Source: Bacteroidia bacterium | GTDB lineage: Bacteria > Bacteroidota > Bacteroidia > 2-12-FULL-35-15 | Assembly (NCBI GenBank): GCA_030654175.1 | Contig: JAURXZ010000016.1 | Span: 62,001 to 126,000, forward strand | Length of the DNA stretch: 64,000 nucleotides | Reading direction: 5' to 3' | In this document: positions 1-9,364 of the stretch, in pieces | How positions within the stretch are numbered: the first letter of the stretch is position 1 | Layout: each line of letters begins with the position of its first letter | Position numbers and translations under genes: made by a program | Notes under the pieces: generated by a model | The model's database searches: none | Seen by the model: only the letters and a program-made list of their open reading frames with translations | Told to the model about the DNA's origin: nothing

Positions 1-154
1 AGTATTGATGATGCGTCATTATTATGACATGAGTTTCAAAGAAATATCGGAACAAACCAATGTTAGTATCAACACAGCCTTGGGGCGTATGAGATATGCA
101 CTGATAAACCTTCGTAAGATGATAGAAGAAAAGGAAATAGTGGTTTCTTATTAG
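1..154 (+). CDS. RNA polymerase sigma-70 family factor, C-terminal end (truncated by window edge)
   Basis: An open frame enters from the left edge (first full codon at base 2) and stops at 152-154. The 50 visible residues include HYYDMSFKEISEQTNVS followed by INTALGRMRYALINLRK. This is the region 4 helix-turn-helix of sigma-70 factors, which contacts the -35-type promoter element. The sequence is typical of a Bacteroidota ECF-like sigma factor. The upstream region 2 lies outside the window, so the subgroup cannot be decided. A 62-aa small gene follows 125 bp downstream on the same strand. Confidence 0.85.
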   Translation, partial: VLMMRHYYDMSFKEISEQTNVSINTALGRMRYALINLRKMIEEKEIVVSY

Positions 155-279
155 ATTTCACCCTATTTTTGAAGTTAAATATAGTATCCCAACAATAAAT
201 TTGTTGGGATATTTTTTTTTCATACAATAAACTAAAAACCCTGCCGTTAAATATCAATTATAAACCAAATAAACCCTGA

Positions 280-468
280 ATGGCCAAAATCTCTACTAAA
301 AAAAACATTGCATCTTTTAACACAAAAATGAATAAAGAAGTTGATAACAGTAAAGAATTCCCTTATGAACCGGGAAATAATGTTATCGATAATATTCTAA
401 ATTATTCAAAAGCATTGAGCATCCGTAAATCAAAAAGTATGGAGCATTTTGAATTGGTGTTAAATTAA
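280..468 (+). CDS. small conserved-looking hypothetical protein (62 aa)
   Basis: A 62-residue, Lys/Asn/Ser-rich soluble protein with no signal peptide. Its C-terminal half reads NVIDNILNYSKALSIRKSKS and ends in ELVLN. From memory, small Bacteroidota proteins with a similar 'ILNYSKAL..KSKS' tail exist, but I could not search. It lies 125 bp after the sigma factor gene and is followed by a strong terminator at 494-532, which fits a genuine short transcription unit. The function is unknown. It could be co-transcribed with the sigma factor. Confidence 0.55.
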   Translation: MAKISTKKNIASFNTKMNKEVDNSKEFPYEPGNNVIDNILNYSKALSIRKSKSMEHFELVLN

Positions 469-493
469 GGTTAAACAAACATGCAAGAGTATT

Positions 494-532
494 AAAAAAC
501 GTTCTGTGAGAAGCTCACAGAACGTTTTTTTT
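494..532. terminator. bidirectional rho-independent terminator
   Basis: A perfect 13-bp stem (AACGTTCTGTGAG at 498-510, CTCACAGAACGTT at 514-526) with a 3-nt loop, T-rich on the right and A-rich on the left. It can end the small + gene before it and the patatin-like gene on the minus strand, whose stop codon begins at 533 directly beside the stem. Confidence 0.9.
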
Positions 533-2810
533 ATTTGAGGAGTTCCACAATGCGTTTGATAGCATCTTGATTTTCGGGAAGGAAAACAGAAGCGAAAACT
601 TTCTTTTTCTCTTTATTAGTAAGATGCCAACTCAAGGAGATATGATCGTTTTTTTCGTTCCTTAATTGAAGATCGATAAATTCAATTTTTGATTTGCACC
701 AGATATCCGCCATTTGGATCAGGGCATTCTGGTTGTAATCCTGCACATCAAAAAGATTGCCATAAAAGCTGCCCATTGGCCGGGTTAAGGCCTGCATCAA
801 GGTTTGAGATGGATTTTCTTCAATAGGGCTGTTTTTATGCTTATCGCGTATTTGAATTATCACTATTCCACTTGTATTTTCAGCGATCCAATCATTAAAC
901 GTTTTAATAAAACGCAGGGTGGTTTCCAACCCAAAATTATCGCGCAAACCTGCATCCATTATTTCAATGCGGGGCTCACTTGGTAATGAAACCACCGGAG
1001 AAATATATGGGAAAGTAGCACTCATTCGCAAAACACTGCTGAATACGATTTTGGATGCATCCTGTTCTTCAAAAAAGCGGGAATATTCAATAGCATCAAA
1101 AAGTTTATTATAACTGGTTTTATTAGTACGTGTGTTTTGAGTAAGAAATGAAATAGGTTGTGCTGATATCATTAATTTCCTTCCATCGTTTACTATTGAA
1201 GGAGAAAATATCATCATAGGAATAGCTGAGTTGGCCTCATCCAATTGATAATCTGATAATCTCTTATTAAACGCTTTATCTGTATTTTCTTCTAATCTAT
1301 GTTCAAACGCATAAGCTCGGTCTTTCGGATATCTGTTCCCATCAAGAGTAAAACTTTGCATAGGGAATAACCATTCGCTGGTTGCTATTTTAAATGCAAT
1401 AGGATTTAAAACATCATTTGAGATATTGGTTAAATACTTTTTGTGGTAATAATTTTTAATTTTATTATTTTGTTTTTGTAAATAGAGTTCGCGTAAATAA
1501 GAAGCGCCTATCATTCCACCTGACGAACCGGTAATTAATTGAGTTTGTTGCAAAAGCCTGCCATTTAAAATACTATCGGCATATTGCAAAGTATAAAACG
1601 TCCATAATGATGACCTCAGTCCTCCCCCACTTGTATTAACAAAAACCAGCTTAGGTTTTTTGAGCGGGTCATTTAATGAAGTGTTTTTTTGTTTCCATTT
1701 ATTTAAAATGCCTAACATATTTACAACATCCTTATCAAACAACTCATAGTCTTTGTCAATTTTTTTGAAATTATCGTAACTATAATCTGCTTTTTTGGTG
1801 TTATAATTCAAGCCATAAGCATGATCAACAGTCAGCAAATCAATTTTATGAACAAAATTAAATAAAAATAAAAACAAGATAAAAACAGGGATAGACCAGC
1901 CGCCCCACCATCGGTAGAAGGAACTGAATAACATACTAAACGTAGTAAAAAGCAAAAAAATACTTGCACCGGCTGGAATTTCAAATGTATTTATTTCACC
2001 AAAAAACCCCAATACAAGCAAACTAACGATCGAGATCATTTGAAAAATAAAAGCTACATGGTGATTACGCCTTATTACTTCTTTCAACATTTCTTTTTTA
2101 TAATGCTGAACTGATCGTACTAAACGTATAGAGGTAGGTGTACTAAAATATGTTTCCACATACCAATCCCTTGATTCTTTAACCAATTTCGGATTACGTT
2201 CTCCTGTAATAGCCTTTTTATCTGCCTTGTAAGGAATCTCTATTTTGTGTTGTATCCCATACAGCTTAAAAATATCTTTATTGCCTTTAAAGAAATAAGT
2301 GAAAGCTAAAAAAAGAAAAAATCCGAGTCCCGCTAAAAAAGCAACGATCATCAGAAGTATTTTAGCAGTTGACATAATACCTTCCCCATGAAGGAAAAAA
2401 TATATTTGAAAACAATAAAGGGTAATAAAAATGAGTGGAATAACAAAATTATTCAAACAATACTTCATGAAGGGAAACCGAAGGGACGCTAAGAACGGGA
2501 AACGGTAAGCATTTTGTATAAAGCTGGCAATATTGTAGGCCATTACAAAACCTCCACAGGAGAAACCAACAATAAAATAAGACAGGAAACTTATTTTATT
2601 GAAATATTCGGGGCCAAGAAAAAGATAAGCAATTCCATAATTCGGTGCAATATTATTGGTGATCATCCCAAATAACAATGACCAAAAAACAAGTAGTAAT
2701 AAGTTCTTTTTAAAGTCAAGCATTAAGAGTCTAAAAAAAAACGAATAATACAACCTTCGGAAAGTTGGGTGTTTCCGAACAGTAATGCTTACTACTTTAA
2801 AAAAGCTCAT
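531..2810 (-). CDS. patatin-like phospholipase family protein with N-terminal membrane domain
   Basis: A 759-aa protein. The first ~300 residues contain several strongly hydrophobic segments (about residues 33-60, 68-95, 110-135, 145-172, 258-300), so the N-terminal part is membrane-embedded. The C-terminal half carries the patatin signatures: a Gly-rich oxyanion motif GGGLRSS (~392), the nucleophile elbow GSSGG (~430), and an Asp of the catalytic dyad in DAGLRDNFG (~620). The family are Ser/Asp lipid acyl hydrolases. The substrate is unknown. The start lies only 3 bp from the ftcD stop, so it is probably translated from the same messenger, although no functional link to histidine breakdown is obvious. 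All visible catalytic residues are present. Confidence 0.85.
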   Translation of the reverse strand: MSFFKVVSITVRKHPTFRRLYYSFFFRLLMLDFKKNLLLLVFWSLLFGMITNNIAPNYGIAYLFLGPEYFNKISFLSYFIVGFSCGGFVMAYNIASFIQNAYRFPFLASLRFPFMKYCLNNFVIPLIFITLYCFQIYFFLHGEGIMSTAKILLMIVAFLAGLGFFLFLAFTYFFKGNKDIFKLYGIQHKIEIPYKADKKAITGERNPKLVKESRDWYVETYFSTPTSIRLVRSVQHYKKEMLKEVIRRNHHVAFIFQMISIVSLLVLGFFGEINTFEIPAGASIFLLFTTFSMLFSSFYRWWGGWSIPVFILFLFLFNFVHKIDLLTVDHAYGLNYNTKKADYSYDNFKKIDKDYELFDKDVVNMLGILNKWKQKNTSLNDPLKKPKLVFVNTSGGGLRSSLWTFYTLQYADSILNGRLLQQTQLITGSSGGMIGASYLRELYLQKQNNKIKNYYHKKYLTNISNDVLNPIAFKIATSEWLFPMQSFTLDGNRYPKDRAYAFEHRLEENTDKAFNKRLSDYQLDEANSAIPMMIFSPSIVNDGRKLMISAQPISFLTQNTRTNKTSYNKLFDAIEYSRFFEEQDASKIVFSSVLRMSATFPYISPVVSLPSEPRIEIMDAGLRDNFGLETTLRFIKTFNDWIAENTSGIVIIQIRDKHKNSPIEENPSQTLMQALTRPMGSFYGNLFDVQDYNQNALIQMADIWCKSKIEFIDLQLRNEKNDHISLSWHLTNKEKKKVFASVFLPENQDAIKRIVELLK

Positions 2811-2813
2811 AAA

Positions 2814-4496
2814 TTATATTTTACTATTAACAAGTTTCAAAATTTCGGTTTCGAGTTGTTGTGTTTGATCTACTATTACGTTGCCTTTTGAAATAAGTTG
2901 CGAAGCAAAATCTTTATCTGTAAGGTCTCTCGCATTTATTTTTACATTTAAATATGCGCCTATTACAGCAGAACGTGCGCACAATGCACCTACACCGGCA
3001 TCTGAAATGGAATTAGGGTTACCAATTTCGGCCATTTTTTTTATTATTTCCATTGATGCTCCTGCCAGTTCCATTACTTTGAATGGTATTTCAGTGGCAT
3101 ATTTTGTTGCATCTTCAATGGCTTGAGCGCGGGATATTTTTTCTTCAGCCGATGATTTAGGCATACCAAAGGCGGTCAAAATTTTATTGAAGGCCTTTGT
3201 GTCTTCATCCACTAGCTTTAATAATTCATTTTTATAGAATTGACCTTTTTCTGCCCAATCTGAAAATTCTTTCCAACGGTCGTCCCAACCTGGTTTATGT
3301 GATGAAAGGTTTGCTACCATTGTACCTAACGAAATACCCAACGAACCAATATATGCAGCAATGGAACCACCTCCGGGTGCAGGGCTTTCACTTGCTGTTT
3401 CATCAGCAAATTCAGTAAGATTCATCTTTATCAGACGTGCTGGTGATTCATTGTTCAATAAATATTCTATGATCCTCTCCTCGGGTATGAAAGGAGCTAA
3501 TTCATCTAATCCTAAGGATTTTACCGCAATTTTGATTAATTCTTTTTGGGAAACTCCGGTTGAACGATTTTGTTTTTCAAGAAAATATTTACCGGCATCC
3601 AGTATCGCTTTCAAGGGGATCAAACCAACCAGTTCAGAACCTGTTACCCGAATCCCACGCTCATTTGCTTTTTTACATACTTCGTCAAATGCAATATGAA
3701 CAGGGGTTATATTGATATTGGTTAAATTCATCGATATTTGAGCAACACCATATTCTTCAATGAACCAACCAATTGCTTTTACTGATTTTAAGGAACCCGG
3801 AATATTAACAGGGTTTCCTTTTTCATCAGTGACAATTTTTCCGGTAACCTGATTCCCCTCGCGCTTTACCCGCCCTGCTTCGCGCACATCAAATGCAATA
3901 GAATTGGCTCTTCGGGTAGATGTTGTGTTTAGATTAATGTTGTATGCAACCAAAAAATCGCGGGCGCCAATTACGGTAGAGCCTGATTTTATAGAGTGCT
4001 CGGCAGGTCCGAAATCCGGCTCCCATTCCGGTAATTTTATTTTTTTAAAAAAGCCTTCGTATTCCCCTCCACGAATAACAGAAAGATTATTGCGATCTTT
4101 ATTTGCTTGAGCTGCTTCGTATAAGTATATCGCTATGTTTAATTCTTTTCCAACTCTTGCGCCTAATTTTTTAGCATATTCAGCTGTTTCTTCCATTGAA
4201 ATCCCTGCAATAGGAATAAGCGGACAAACATCTGTAGCACCCATACGCGGATGCTCCCCTTTATGTTTGCTCATATCAATTAATTCACTTGCTTTTTTAA
4301 TAGCCTGAAAAGCAGCTTCAATAACAGCTTCAGGAGGCCCTACGAAAGTTACAACAGTTCGATTGGTGGCTTTCCCCGGATCTACATTCAATAATTTAAC
4401 ACCTTCTACCAATTCAATTTCATTGGTAATTTGTTTGATAATATTCATATCGTTCCCTTCACTGAAGTTAGGAACACATTCTATTAATTGGTTCAT
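2814..4496 (-). CDS. ftcD: bifunctional glutamate formimidoyltransferase / formimidoyltetrahydrofolate cyclodeaminase
   Basis: 560 aa. Residues 1 to ~300 form the formiminotransferase part: it starts with LIECVPNFSEG and has HKGEHPRMGATDVCPL around residues 78-93, which holds the catalytic His. Residues ~355-560 form the cyclodeaminase part, with the Gly-rich SPAPGGGSIAAYIGSLG loop. The enzyme moves the formimino group of N-formimino-L-glutamate to tetrahydrofolate, then deaminates it to 5,10-methenyl-THF. This is the last step of one branch of histidine degradation and feeds one-carbon metabolism. The length matches the fused (animal-type) form, which is common in Bacteroidota. hutI lies upstream on the same strand and the patatin-like gene 3 bp downstream. 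Confidence 0.95.
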   Translation of the reverse strand: MNQLIECVPNFSEGNDMNIIKQITNEIELVEGVKLLNVDPGKATNRTVVTFVGPPEAVIEAAFQAIKKASELIDMSKHKGEHPRMGATDVCPLIPIAGISMEETAEYAKKLGARVGKELNIAIYLYEAAQANKDRNNLSVIRGGEYEGFFKKIKLPEWEPDFGPAEHSIKSGSTVIGARDFLVAYNINLNTTSTRRANSIAFDVREAGRVKREGNQVTGKIVTDEKGNPVNIPGSLKSVKAIGWFIEEYGVAQISMNLTNINITPVHIAFDEVCKKANERGIRVTGSELVGLIPLKAILDAGKYFLEKQNRSTGVSQKELIKIAVKSLGLDELAPFIPEERIIEYLLNNESPARLIKMNLTEFADETASESPAPGGGSIAAYIGSLGISLGTMVANLSSHKPGWDDRWKEFSDWAEKGQFYKNELLKLVDEDTKAFNKILTAFGMPKSSAEEKISRAQAIEDATKYATEIPFKVMELAGASMEIIKKMAEIGNPNSISDAGVGALCARSAVIGAYLNVKINARDLTDKDFASQLISKGNVIVDQTQQLETEILKLVNSKI

Positions 4497-4553
4497 TGTT
4501 TTAATTTTTAGAAATCTGTTGACAAATATGATAATTATTATTTTACCTGAATG

Positions 4554-4610
4554 GCCACGAATTTCACTAATTTAAAATCAAAAACATCTTTAATTCGTGT
4601 AATTTGTGGC
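4554..4610. repeat. intergenic inverted repeat, GCCACGAATT family, copy 1
   Basis: Between ftcD and hutI. The ends GCCACGAATTTCAC and the complementary run ending in GTGTAATTTGTGGC form an imperfect ~20-bp hairpin. A second copy with the same ends and nearly the same core lies at 27098-27155. Repeats of this look are scattered between genes in many Bacteroidota (recollection, not searched). Confidence 0.75.
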
Positions 4611-4648
4611 AAGTATTTTATTTATTCGACTCTATGAAGAGACACTAT

Positions 4649-5896
4649 TTAGTTTATTACTTTCCCATTAATTATCACCGTTTCGATCAAATTACTTCCA
4701 AAGGAATAAGGAATAAATGAATAATTCGGAATTTCTTTTGTGATAAATACGTTTGCTTTTTTCCCAATGGCAATACTTCCATGTGTTTTACTCAATTCCA
4801 TTGCATAAGCTGAATTTATTGTAGCCGCATTGATGGCTTCTTCCGGAGTCATTTTATATTGAATGCAACAAAGGGAGATAATTAAATTCATATTACCACT
4901 TGGGCTGCTTCCGGGATTACAATCACTGGCAACGGCAACAGGCAAGCCTGCATCAATCATTTTACGTGCCGGTGGAAATGGCAAACTCAAAAAGAAAGCG
5001 GCACCCGGTAAAACGGTTGGCATTGTTTCCGAATTTAACAATGCTTCTATCTCTTTTTCACCAACAAATTCCAAATGATCAACGCTGATGGCACCAACCG
5101 CAACACCAGCCAATGTTCCACCAAAATTGCTCAATTGCTCTGCATGTACTTTGGGAGTCATCCCGTGCTTTTTACCGGCTGTAAGGATTTCAATAGTTTC
5201 CTCTTTTGTAAAATAATTTTGTTCACAGAATACATCGCAATAATCAGCCAGCTGTTCTTCAGCAATTACAGGCATTATCTCATTGATAAGTAACTTGATA
5301 TAATCACCCTTTCGTTCTTTATATTCAAGAGGAACCGCATGTGCACCAAGAAAAGTAGCTTTAATAGTGAGCGGAGAAAGTGTTTTTAATTTTTTGATCA
5401 CTCTCAGCATTTTTAATTCCGATTCGACACTTAAGCCATAACCACTTTTTATTTCAACAGCACCTGTCCCTTGCAACATAATTTCATTTAGCCGTAACAA
5501 AGCGCTTTCAACTAATTCCTCTTCTGTTGCCTCTTTCAATTTTTTTGCAGAATTTAAAATCCCACCACCTCTTTGAAAAATTTCCTCATAGGTTAATCCA
5601 TTGATACGGTCAACAAATTCGCCTTCCCTGCTTCCTGCGTAAACTATGTGAGTATGACTATCGCACCAGCATGGCAATACCAACTTATCTGTTGCATCAA
5701 TGATGGTTAGGTTTGTCCAATCGGAAATACCTTCCCAATCCTCCATTTTACCGAATCCTACAATCTTGTCATTTTCAAGTGCAAGCCAGGCATCATCAAT
5801 GCAAGAAAGGTTTTTCATTTCCTTCCCAACTATTTTCAATTGGGGACTTTCTTCAACCTGAACCAGCTGTTTTATATTTTTTATTAAAATTTTCAT
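4649..5896 (-). CDS. hutI: imidazolonepropionase
   Basis: 415 aa from the ATG at 5896 (MKILIKN). A longer reading would need a TTG start at 5905. It is an amidohydrolase-superfamily enzyme that hydrolyses 4-imidazolone-5-propanoate to N-formimino-L-glutamate, the third step of histidine degradation. Visible signatures are the metal-binding HTHIVYAGSREGEF motif, the substrate-loop segment EIKSGYGL, KVHAEQLS and ASDCNPGSSP. It sits upstream of ftcD, the next pathway enzyme. hutH and hutU are not in the window. The 152-bp gap to ftcD contains a hairpin repeat, so co-transcription is likely but not certain. Confidence 0.95.
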   Translation of the reverse strand: MKILIKNIKQLVQVEESPQLKIVGKEMKNLSCIDDAWLALENDKIVGFGKMEDWEGISDWTNLTIIDATDKLVLPCWCDSHTHIVYAGSREGEFVDRINGLTYEEIFQRGGGILNSAKKLKEATEEELVESALLRLNEIMLQGTGAVEIKSGYGLSVESELKMLRVIKKLKTLSPLTIKATFLGAHAVPLEYKERKGDYIKLLINEIMPVIAEEQLADYCDVFCEQNYFTKEETIEILTAGKKHGMTPKVHAEQLSNFGGTLAGVAVGAISVDHLEFVGEKEIEALLNSETMPTVLPGAAFFLSLPFPPARKMIDAGLPVAVASDCNPGSSPSGNMNLIISLCCIQYKMTPEEAINAATINSAYAMELSKTHGSIAIGKKANVFITKEIPNYSFIPYSFGSNLIETVIINGKVIN

Positions 5897-6012
5897 AATG
5901 AACAATATTTGCTAAAAGTAGGAGTTATTGCATAATTTAAAAATTAATACTGTCTAAAAAATAAAATTTATATCTTTCACTTCTACTAATAGAATTTTTC
6001 AATACAAAAAAC

Positions 6013-6042
6013 TTGCCCTGGGGCTTATTTAACCTAGATTTA
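6013..6042 (+). promoter_or_regulatory. candidate promoter for the TonB receptor gene
   Basis: TTG at 6013-6015, 19 bp, then TAGATTTA at 6035-6042, one base off the Bacteroidota -7 consensus TAnnTTTG. A start site about 7 bp downstream would leave only a few leader bases before the ATG at 6053. Spacing and sequence fit, but one mismatch makes this tentative. Confidence 0.4.
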
Positions 6043-6052
6043 CGTATCAAAA

Positions 6053-8413
6053 ATGAAAAAATATACTACTCAATTTTATCTCATTTGCCTTCTTATTTTT
6101 ATTTCCTTCACAATAAAAGCACAAACAAGTCAAAAATATACCATATCAGGCTTTATAAGCGAAAATGGCAGTAAGGAAAGTCTTCCTGGTGTAAATGTTT
6201 ATGCACCCAAGCTAAAAGCCGGTGCTACATCTAACAACTATGGCTTTTTCTCACTAACACTGCCAGCCGACTCGGTGGAACTGGTAGTAACCTATGTTGG
6301 TTATCAGCCCCAGATATTCAAACTTGATCTAAAAAAGAATATTCAGCTGGATGTTTCTTTAAAAACCAGTATTGATTTACAAACAGTTGAAATTTCTGCT
6401 GAAAAAGCGGAAAAAATAAGCCAGGAAGTACAAATGAGTAAAATTGACCTTCCTGTGGAACAAATAAAAAACCTGCCTGCATTATTAGGAGAAAAAGACG
6501 TATTAAAGGCAATCCAGCTATTACCCGGTGTACAAAAAGGAAGTGAAGGCAGCAGTGGTATTTATGTTCGTGGCGGGGGCCCGGATCAAAATCTGATTAT
6601 CCTGGATGACGCAACTGTATACAATGCGACACATTTATTCGGTTTTTTCTCATTATTCAATGGCGATGCATTAAAAAGTGTAGAACTTACCAAAGGCGGT
6701 TTTCCGGCACGTTATGGCGGACGTTTATCATCCGTTATTGAAATGCAAATGAAAGACGGAGATAAACAAAAGATCCGTGGAGAAGCAGGTATCGGCCTTA
6801 TCTCTTCAAGGTTAACATTGGAAGGGCCAATTATTAAAGACAAATTATCATTTTTGGTTTCTGCCAGAAGAACTTATATTGATGCCATTGCTCAGCCACT
6901 TATAAAAAAACAAACTGGCGTTAATACCGGTTATTATTTCTATGATTTTAATGCGAAACTTAACTATGTAATCGACTATAAAAATAAAATTTATCTGAGT
7001 GGCTATTTTGGTAAAGACAAATTTTATCTCAAAGATAAGGTTGATGCCAATTACAGCTCTGAAGCAAGCCTGGCATGGGGAAATGCGACAGGAACATTAA
7101 GATGGAACCACTTGATTAATGAGAAAATATTTTCAAATGTTTCACTCATTTATACAAATTTCCTGTTCGACATTGGGTTAAAAGAAAAATATAACGGTGA
7201 TTTTTACAACCTAAATTATTATTCAGGAATTAGAGATTATTCTGTTAAATGGGATGTGGATTATTCGCTTAGTTCCAAGCATTACATAAAAGGTGGATTA
7301 TTGGCCACTTACCATCGTTTTAGCCCTGGTGCAATTGTTATTAAAAGTTCTAATGCAGACGACAATTTCAATAAACCATCACAAATAAACACTTATGAAA
7401 CAGCTATTTATATTGAAGATGATTTTAAAATAAGTGATAAATGGCGTACAAATGCGGGTCTTCGACTGAGCAATTTTAATGTACGTAGCAAAAGTTATTT
7501 CAATCCAGAACCACGCATTGCTCTTCGTTATTTGTTGAAAACAGATTTATCGCTTAAAGCAAGTTTTGCCACAATGAATCAGTATTTGCATTTACTTTCA
7601 AACTCTGGAATAGGCTTACCAACAGACTTATGGGTACCTGCAACCGACAGAATAAAACCACAACAATCGCAACAAGGGGCTTTAGGAATAGCAAAAGACC
7701 TTACTATAAAAAATGCTGATTTTATGGCATCAATAGAGGGATATTATAAAAAATCTAAAAATGTAATTGGCTATGTTGACGGAGCATCTTTTTTTAGTGT
7801 TGACCCAACACAAAGTTCATCCGAATTTTCTTACGAAAGTATTGTTACCAGTGGGAATGCAGAAAGCTATGGTGCAGAATTTTTATTTCAAAAAAAATAT
7901 GGAAAATTTAGTGGCTGGATAGGCTATACTCTTTCGTGGACATGGCTACAATTTGATGCACTCAATTTTGGTAACAGATTTCCCGCACGTTATGATCGCA
8001 GACATGACCTTTCGGTTGTTGGTATTTACAAACTAAGCGACCATATTACTTTATCTGCAACGTGGGTTTACGGCACGGGAAATGCTATAACATTACCTTT
8101 GTCTAGCTATCAAGCTACTGTGCAAAGTAGTCATGCACTACCAGAATATAATAGTTCCTATACTGTCAATGATTATGGAGACAAAAACAGTTTTAGAATG
8201 TCGCCTTATCATCGCTTTGATATTGCAATTCAGTTTCATAAACAAAGAAAAAAATATGAGCGCACCTTTGAGTTAGGTGTTTATAATGCCTATAATCGTA
8301 AAAATCCATTTTTTTATTACACTGAATACGACCGTAACACACAACAAACCAAGCTAAAACAAGTAAGTTTATTTCCAATAATACCTTCTGTAAGTTGGAC
8401 ATGGAAATTTTAA
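6053..8413 (+). CDS. TonB-dependent receptor with N-terminal carboxypeptidase-regulatory-like domain
   Basis: 786 aa. A signal peptide (residues ~1-23, ending IKAQ) is followed by a carboxypeptidase-regulatory-like beta-sandwich (~28-110: ISGFISENGS, LPGVNVY, YGFFSLTLP). A plug domain follows (~125-230, with IYVRGGGPDQNLIILDDATV and KGGFPARYGGRLSSV), then a long beta-barrel ending in the aromatic WTWKF typical of outer-membrane proteins. It should import a bulky ligand across the outer membrane using TonB energy. The substrate cannot be read from sequence. A DUF4249 lipoprotein follows 33 bp downstream. This pairing is recurrent in Bacteroidota and suggests a joint uptake unit. Confidence 0.93.
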   Translation: MKKYTTQFYLICLLIFISFTIKAQTSQKYTISGFISENGSKESLPGVNVYAPKLKAGATSNNYGFFSLTLPADSVELVVTYVGYQPQIFKLDLKKNIQLDVSLKTSIDLQTVEISAEKAEKISQEVQMSKIDLPVEQIKNLPALLGEKDVLKAIQLLPGVQKGSEGSSGIYVRGGGPDQNLIILDDATVYNATHLFGFFSLFNGDALKSVELTKGGFPARYGGRLSSVIEMQMKDGDKQKIRGEAGIGLISSRLTLEGPIIKDKLSFLVSARRTYIDAIAQPLIKKQTGVNTGYYFYDFNAKLNYVIDYKNKIYLSGYFGKDKFYLKDKVDANYSSEASLAWGNATGTLRWNHLINEKIFSNVSLIYTNFLFDIGLKEKYNGDFYNLNYYSGIRDYSVKWDVDYSLSSKHYIKGGLLATYHRFSPGAIVIKSSNADDNFNKPSQINTYETAIYIEDDFKISDKWRTNAGLRLSNFNVRSKSYFNPEPRIALRYLLKTDLSLKASFATMNQYLHLLSNSGIGLPTDLWVPATDRIKPQQSQQGALGIAKDLTIKNADFMASIEGYYKKSKNVIGYVDGASFFSVDPTQSSSEFSYESIVTSGNAESYGAEFLFQKKYGKFSGWIGYTLSWTWLQFDALNFGNRFPARYDRRHDLSVVGIYKLSDHITLSATWVYGTGNAITLPLSSYQATVQSSHALPEYNSSYTVNDYGDKNSFRMSPYHRFDIAIQFHKQRKKYERTFELGVYNAYNRKNPFFYYTEYDRNTQQTKLKQVSLFPIIPSVSWTWKF

Positions 8414-8446
8414 TCAATGTATTATAAACACTATCAATTTATCATT

Positions 8447-9283
8447 ATGAACTATTACATAAAATTAATTGCTTTAAGTTTAATTATTGGTTTGAGCGCC
8501 TGCGAAAAAGATGCAGATGTGAAACTTCCTACAGTAGAATCCAAATTGGTTGTAAGCTCATTTATATCACCTATGGATACTATTATAAAAGTAAATGTTA
8601 CTTTAAGTCAACCCTTGTATAACAATTCAAATTCAAATAATTATTCAGCCATTAGCAATGCTACTGTTCAAATAAATGATGGAACAAATTCACAGACATT
8701 GGCTTACAATGCTACTGATAATTATTATTTTGCAAATACAACTATTTTTCCGCTATCTGTAGGAACCACCTATTACTTAACAGTTACTACACCTGACGGC
8801 AAAAGTGCAAATGCTAGCACAAGTATACCTAATTCAAATCAATCATTAAGCTATTCTGCTGAGCCAATTGTTGACCCAAACAATTCGAATCGTTATTTTT
8901 TCAATACTGAATGGAATGATCCATCAGGGGTAGAAAATTATTACAGAATTGTGTACTACGATAAATACTACTACGATGGCGCATTGGATACAAGTTATTA
9001 TAGTGCTTATTCAAACAATATATCAGATAAAGATAAAGATGGCAGTACAATTGCTGAATCATTTGAAATTTATGCATCTACAAGCACTACGGTGAATAAT
9101 GCTAATGGAGAACTTCAACTTATACATGCATCAAAAGAATACTACTTGTATCATTCAAAACTATTGAACATAGCCTTCTCTAGTGGGCCATTTTCAGAAC
9201 CCGTTCAAATGTATACAAATATAAACGGTGGATATGGTGTTTTTGCAGGATATAATCCCTATAAAGTGCATGTTTATCTGTAA
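8447..9283 (+). CDS. DUF4249 family lipoprotein
   Basis: 278 aa from the ATG at 8447, chosen because it starts directly at a lipoprotein signal (MNYYIKLIALSLIIGLSAC, lipobox LSAC with Cys at ~19). An upstream ATG at 8417 would only add ten residues before the signal. The mature protein is Ser/Thr/Asn/Tyr-rich with beta-sandwich character (KLVVSSFISPMDTIIKVNVTLSQ). This matches the DUF4249 family, usually encoded immediately after a TonB-dependent receptor, as here. It is likely an outer-membrane partner of that receptor. The biochemical role is unknown. Confidence 0.85.
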   Translation: MNYYIKLIALSLIIGLSACEKDADVKLPTVESKLVVSSFISPMDTIIKVNVTLSQPLYNNSNSNNYSAISNATVQINDGTNSQTLAYNATDNYYFANTTIFPLSVGTTYYLTVTTPDGKSANASTSIPNSNQSLSYSAEPIVDPNNSNRYFFNTEWNDPSGVENYYRIVYYDKYYYDGALDTSYYSAYSNNISDKDKDGSTIAESFEIYASTSTTVNNANGELQLIHASKEYYLYHSKLLNIAFSSGPFSEPVQMYTNINGGYGVFAGYNPYKVHVYL

Positions 9284-9339
9284 ATAAATTGTTTTAACAA
9301 TTGTTATGAATTTTTATTTCATAACCACCCCGTAATTGT

Positions 9340-9347
9340 TAAATTTG
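9340..9347 (+). promoter_or_regulatory. -7 promoter element of aroC
   Basis: TAAATTTG matches TAnnTTTG exactly and lies 17 bp before the aroC ATG. No convincing TTG is seen at the -33 distance. A short inverted repeat (GTTATGAA / TTCATAAC, about 9303-9325) precedes it. Confidence 0.45.
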
Positions 9348-9364
9348 TCTCTTTACAAAACACT

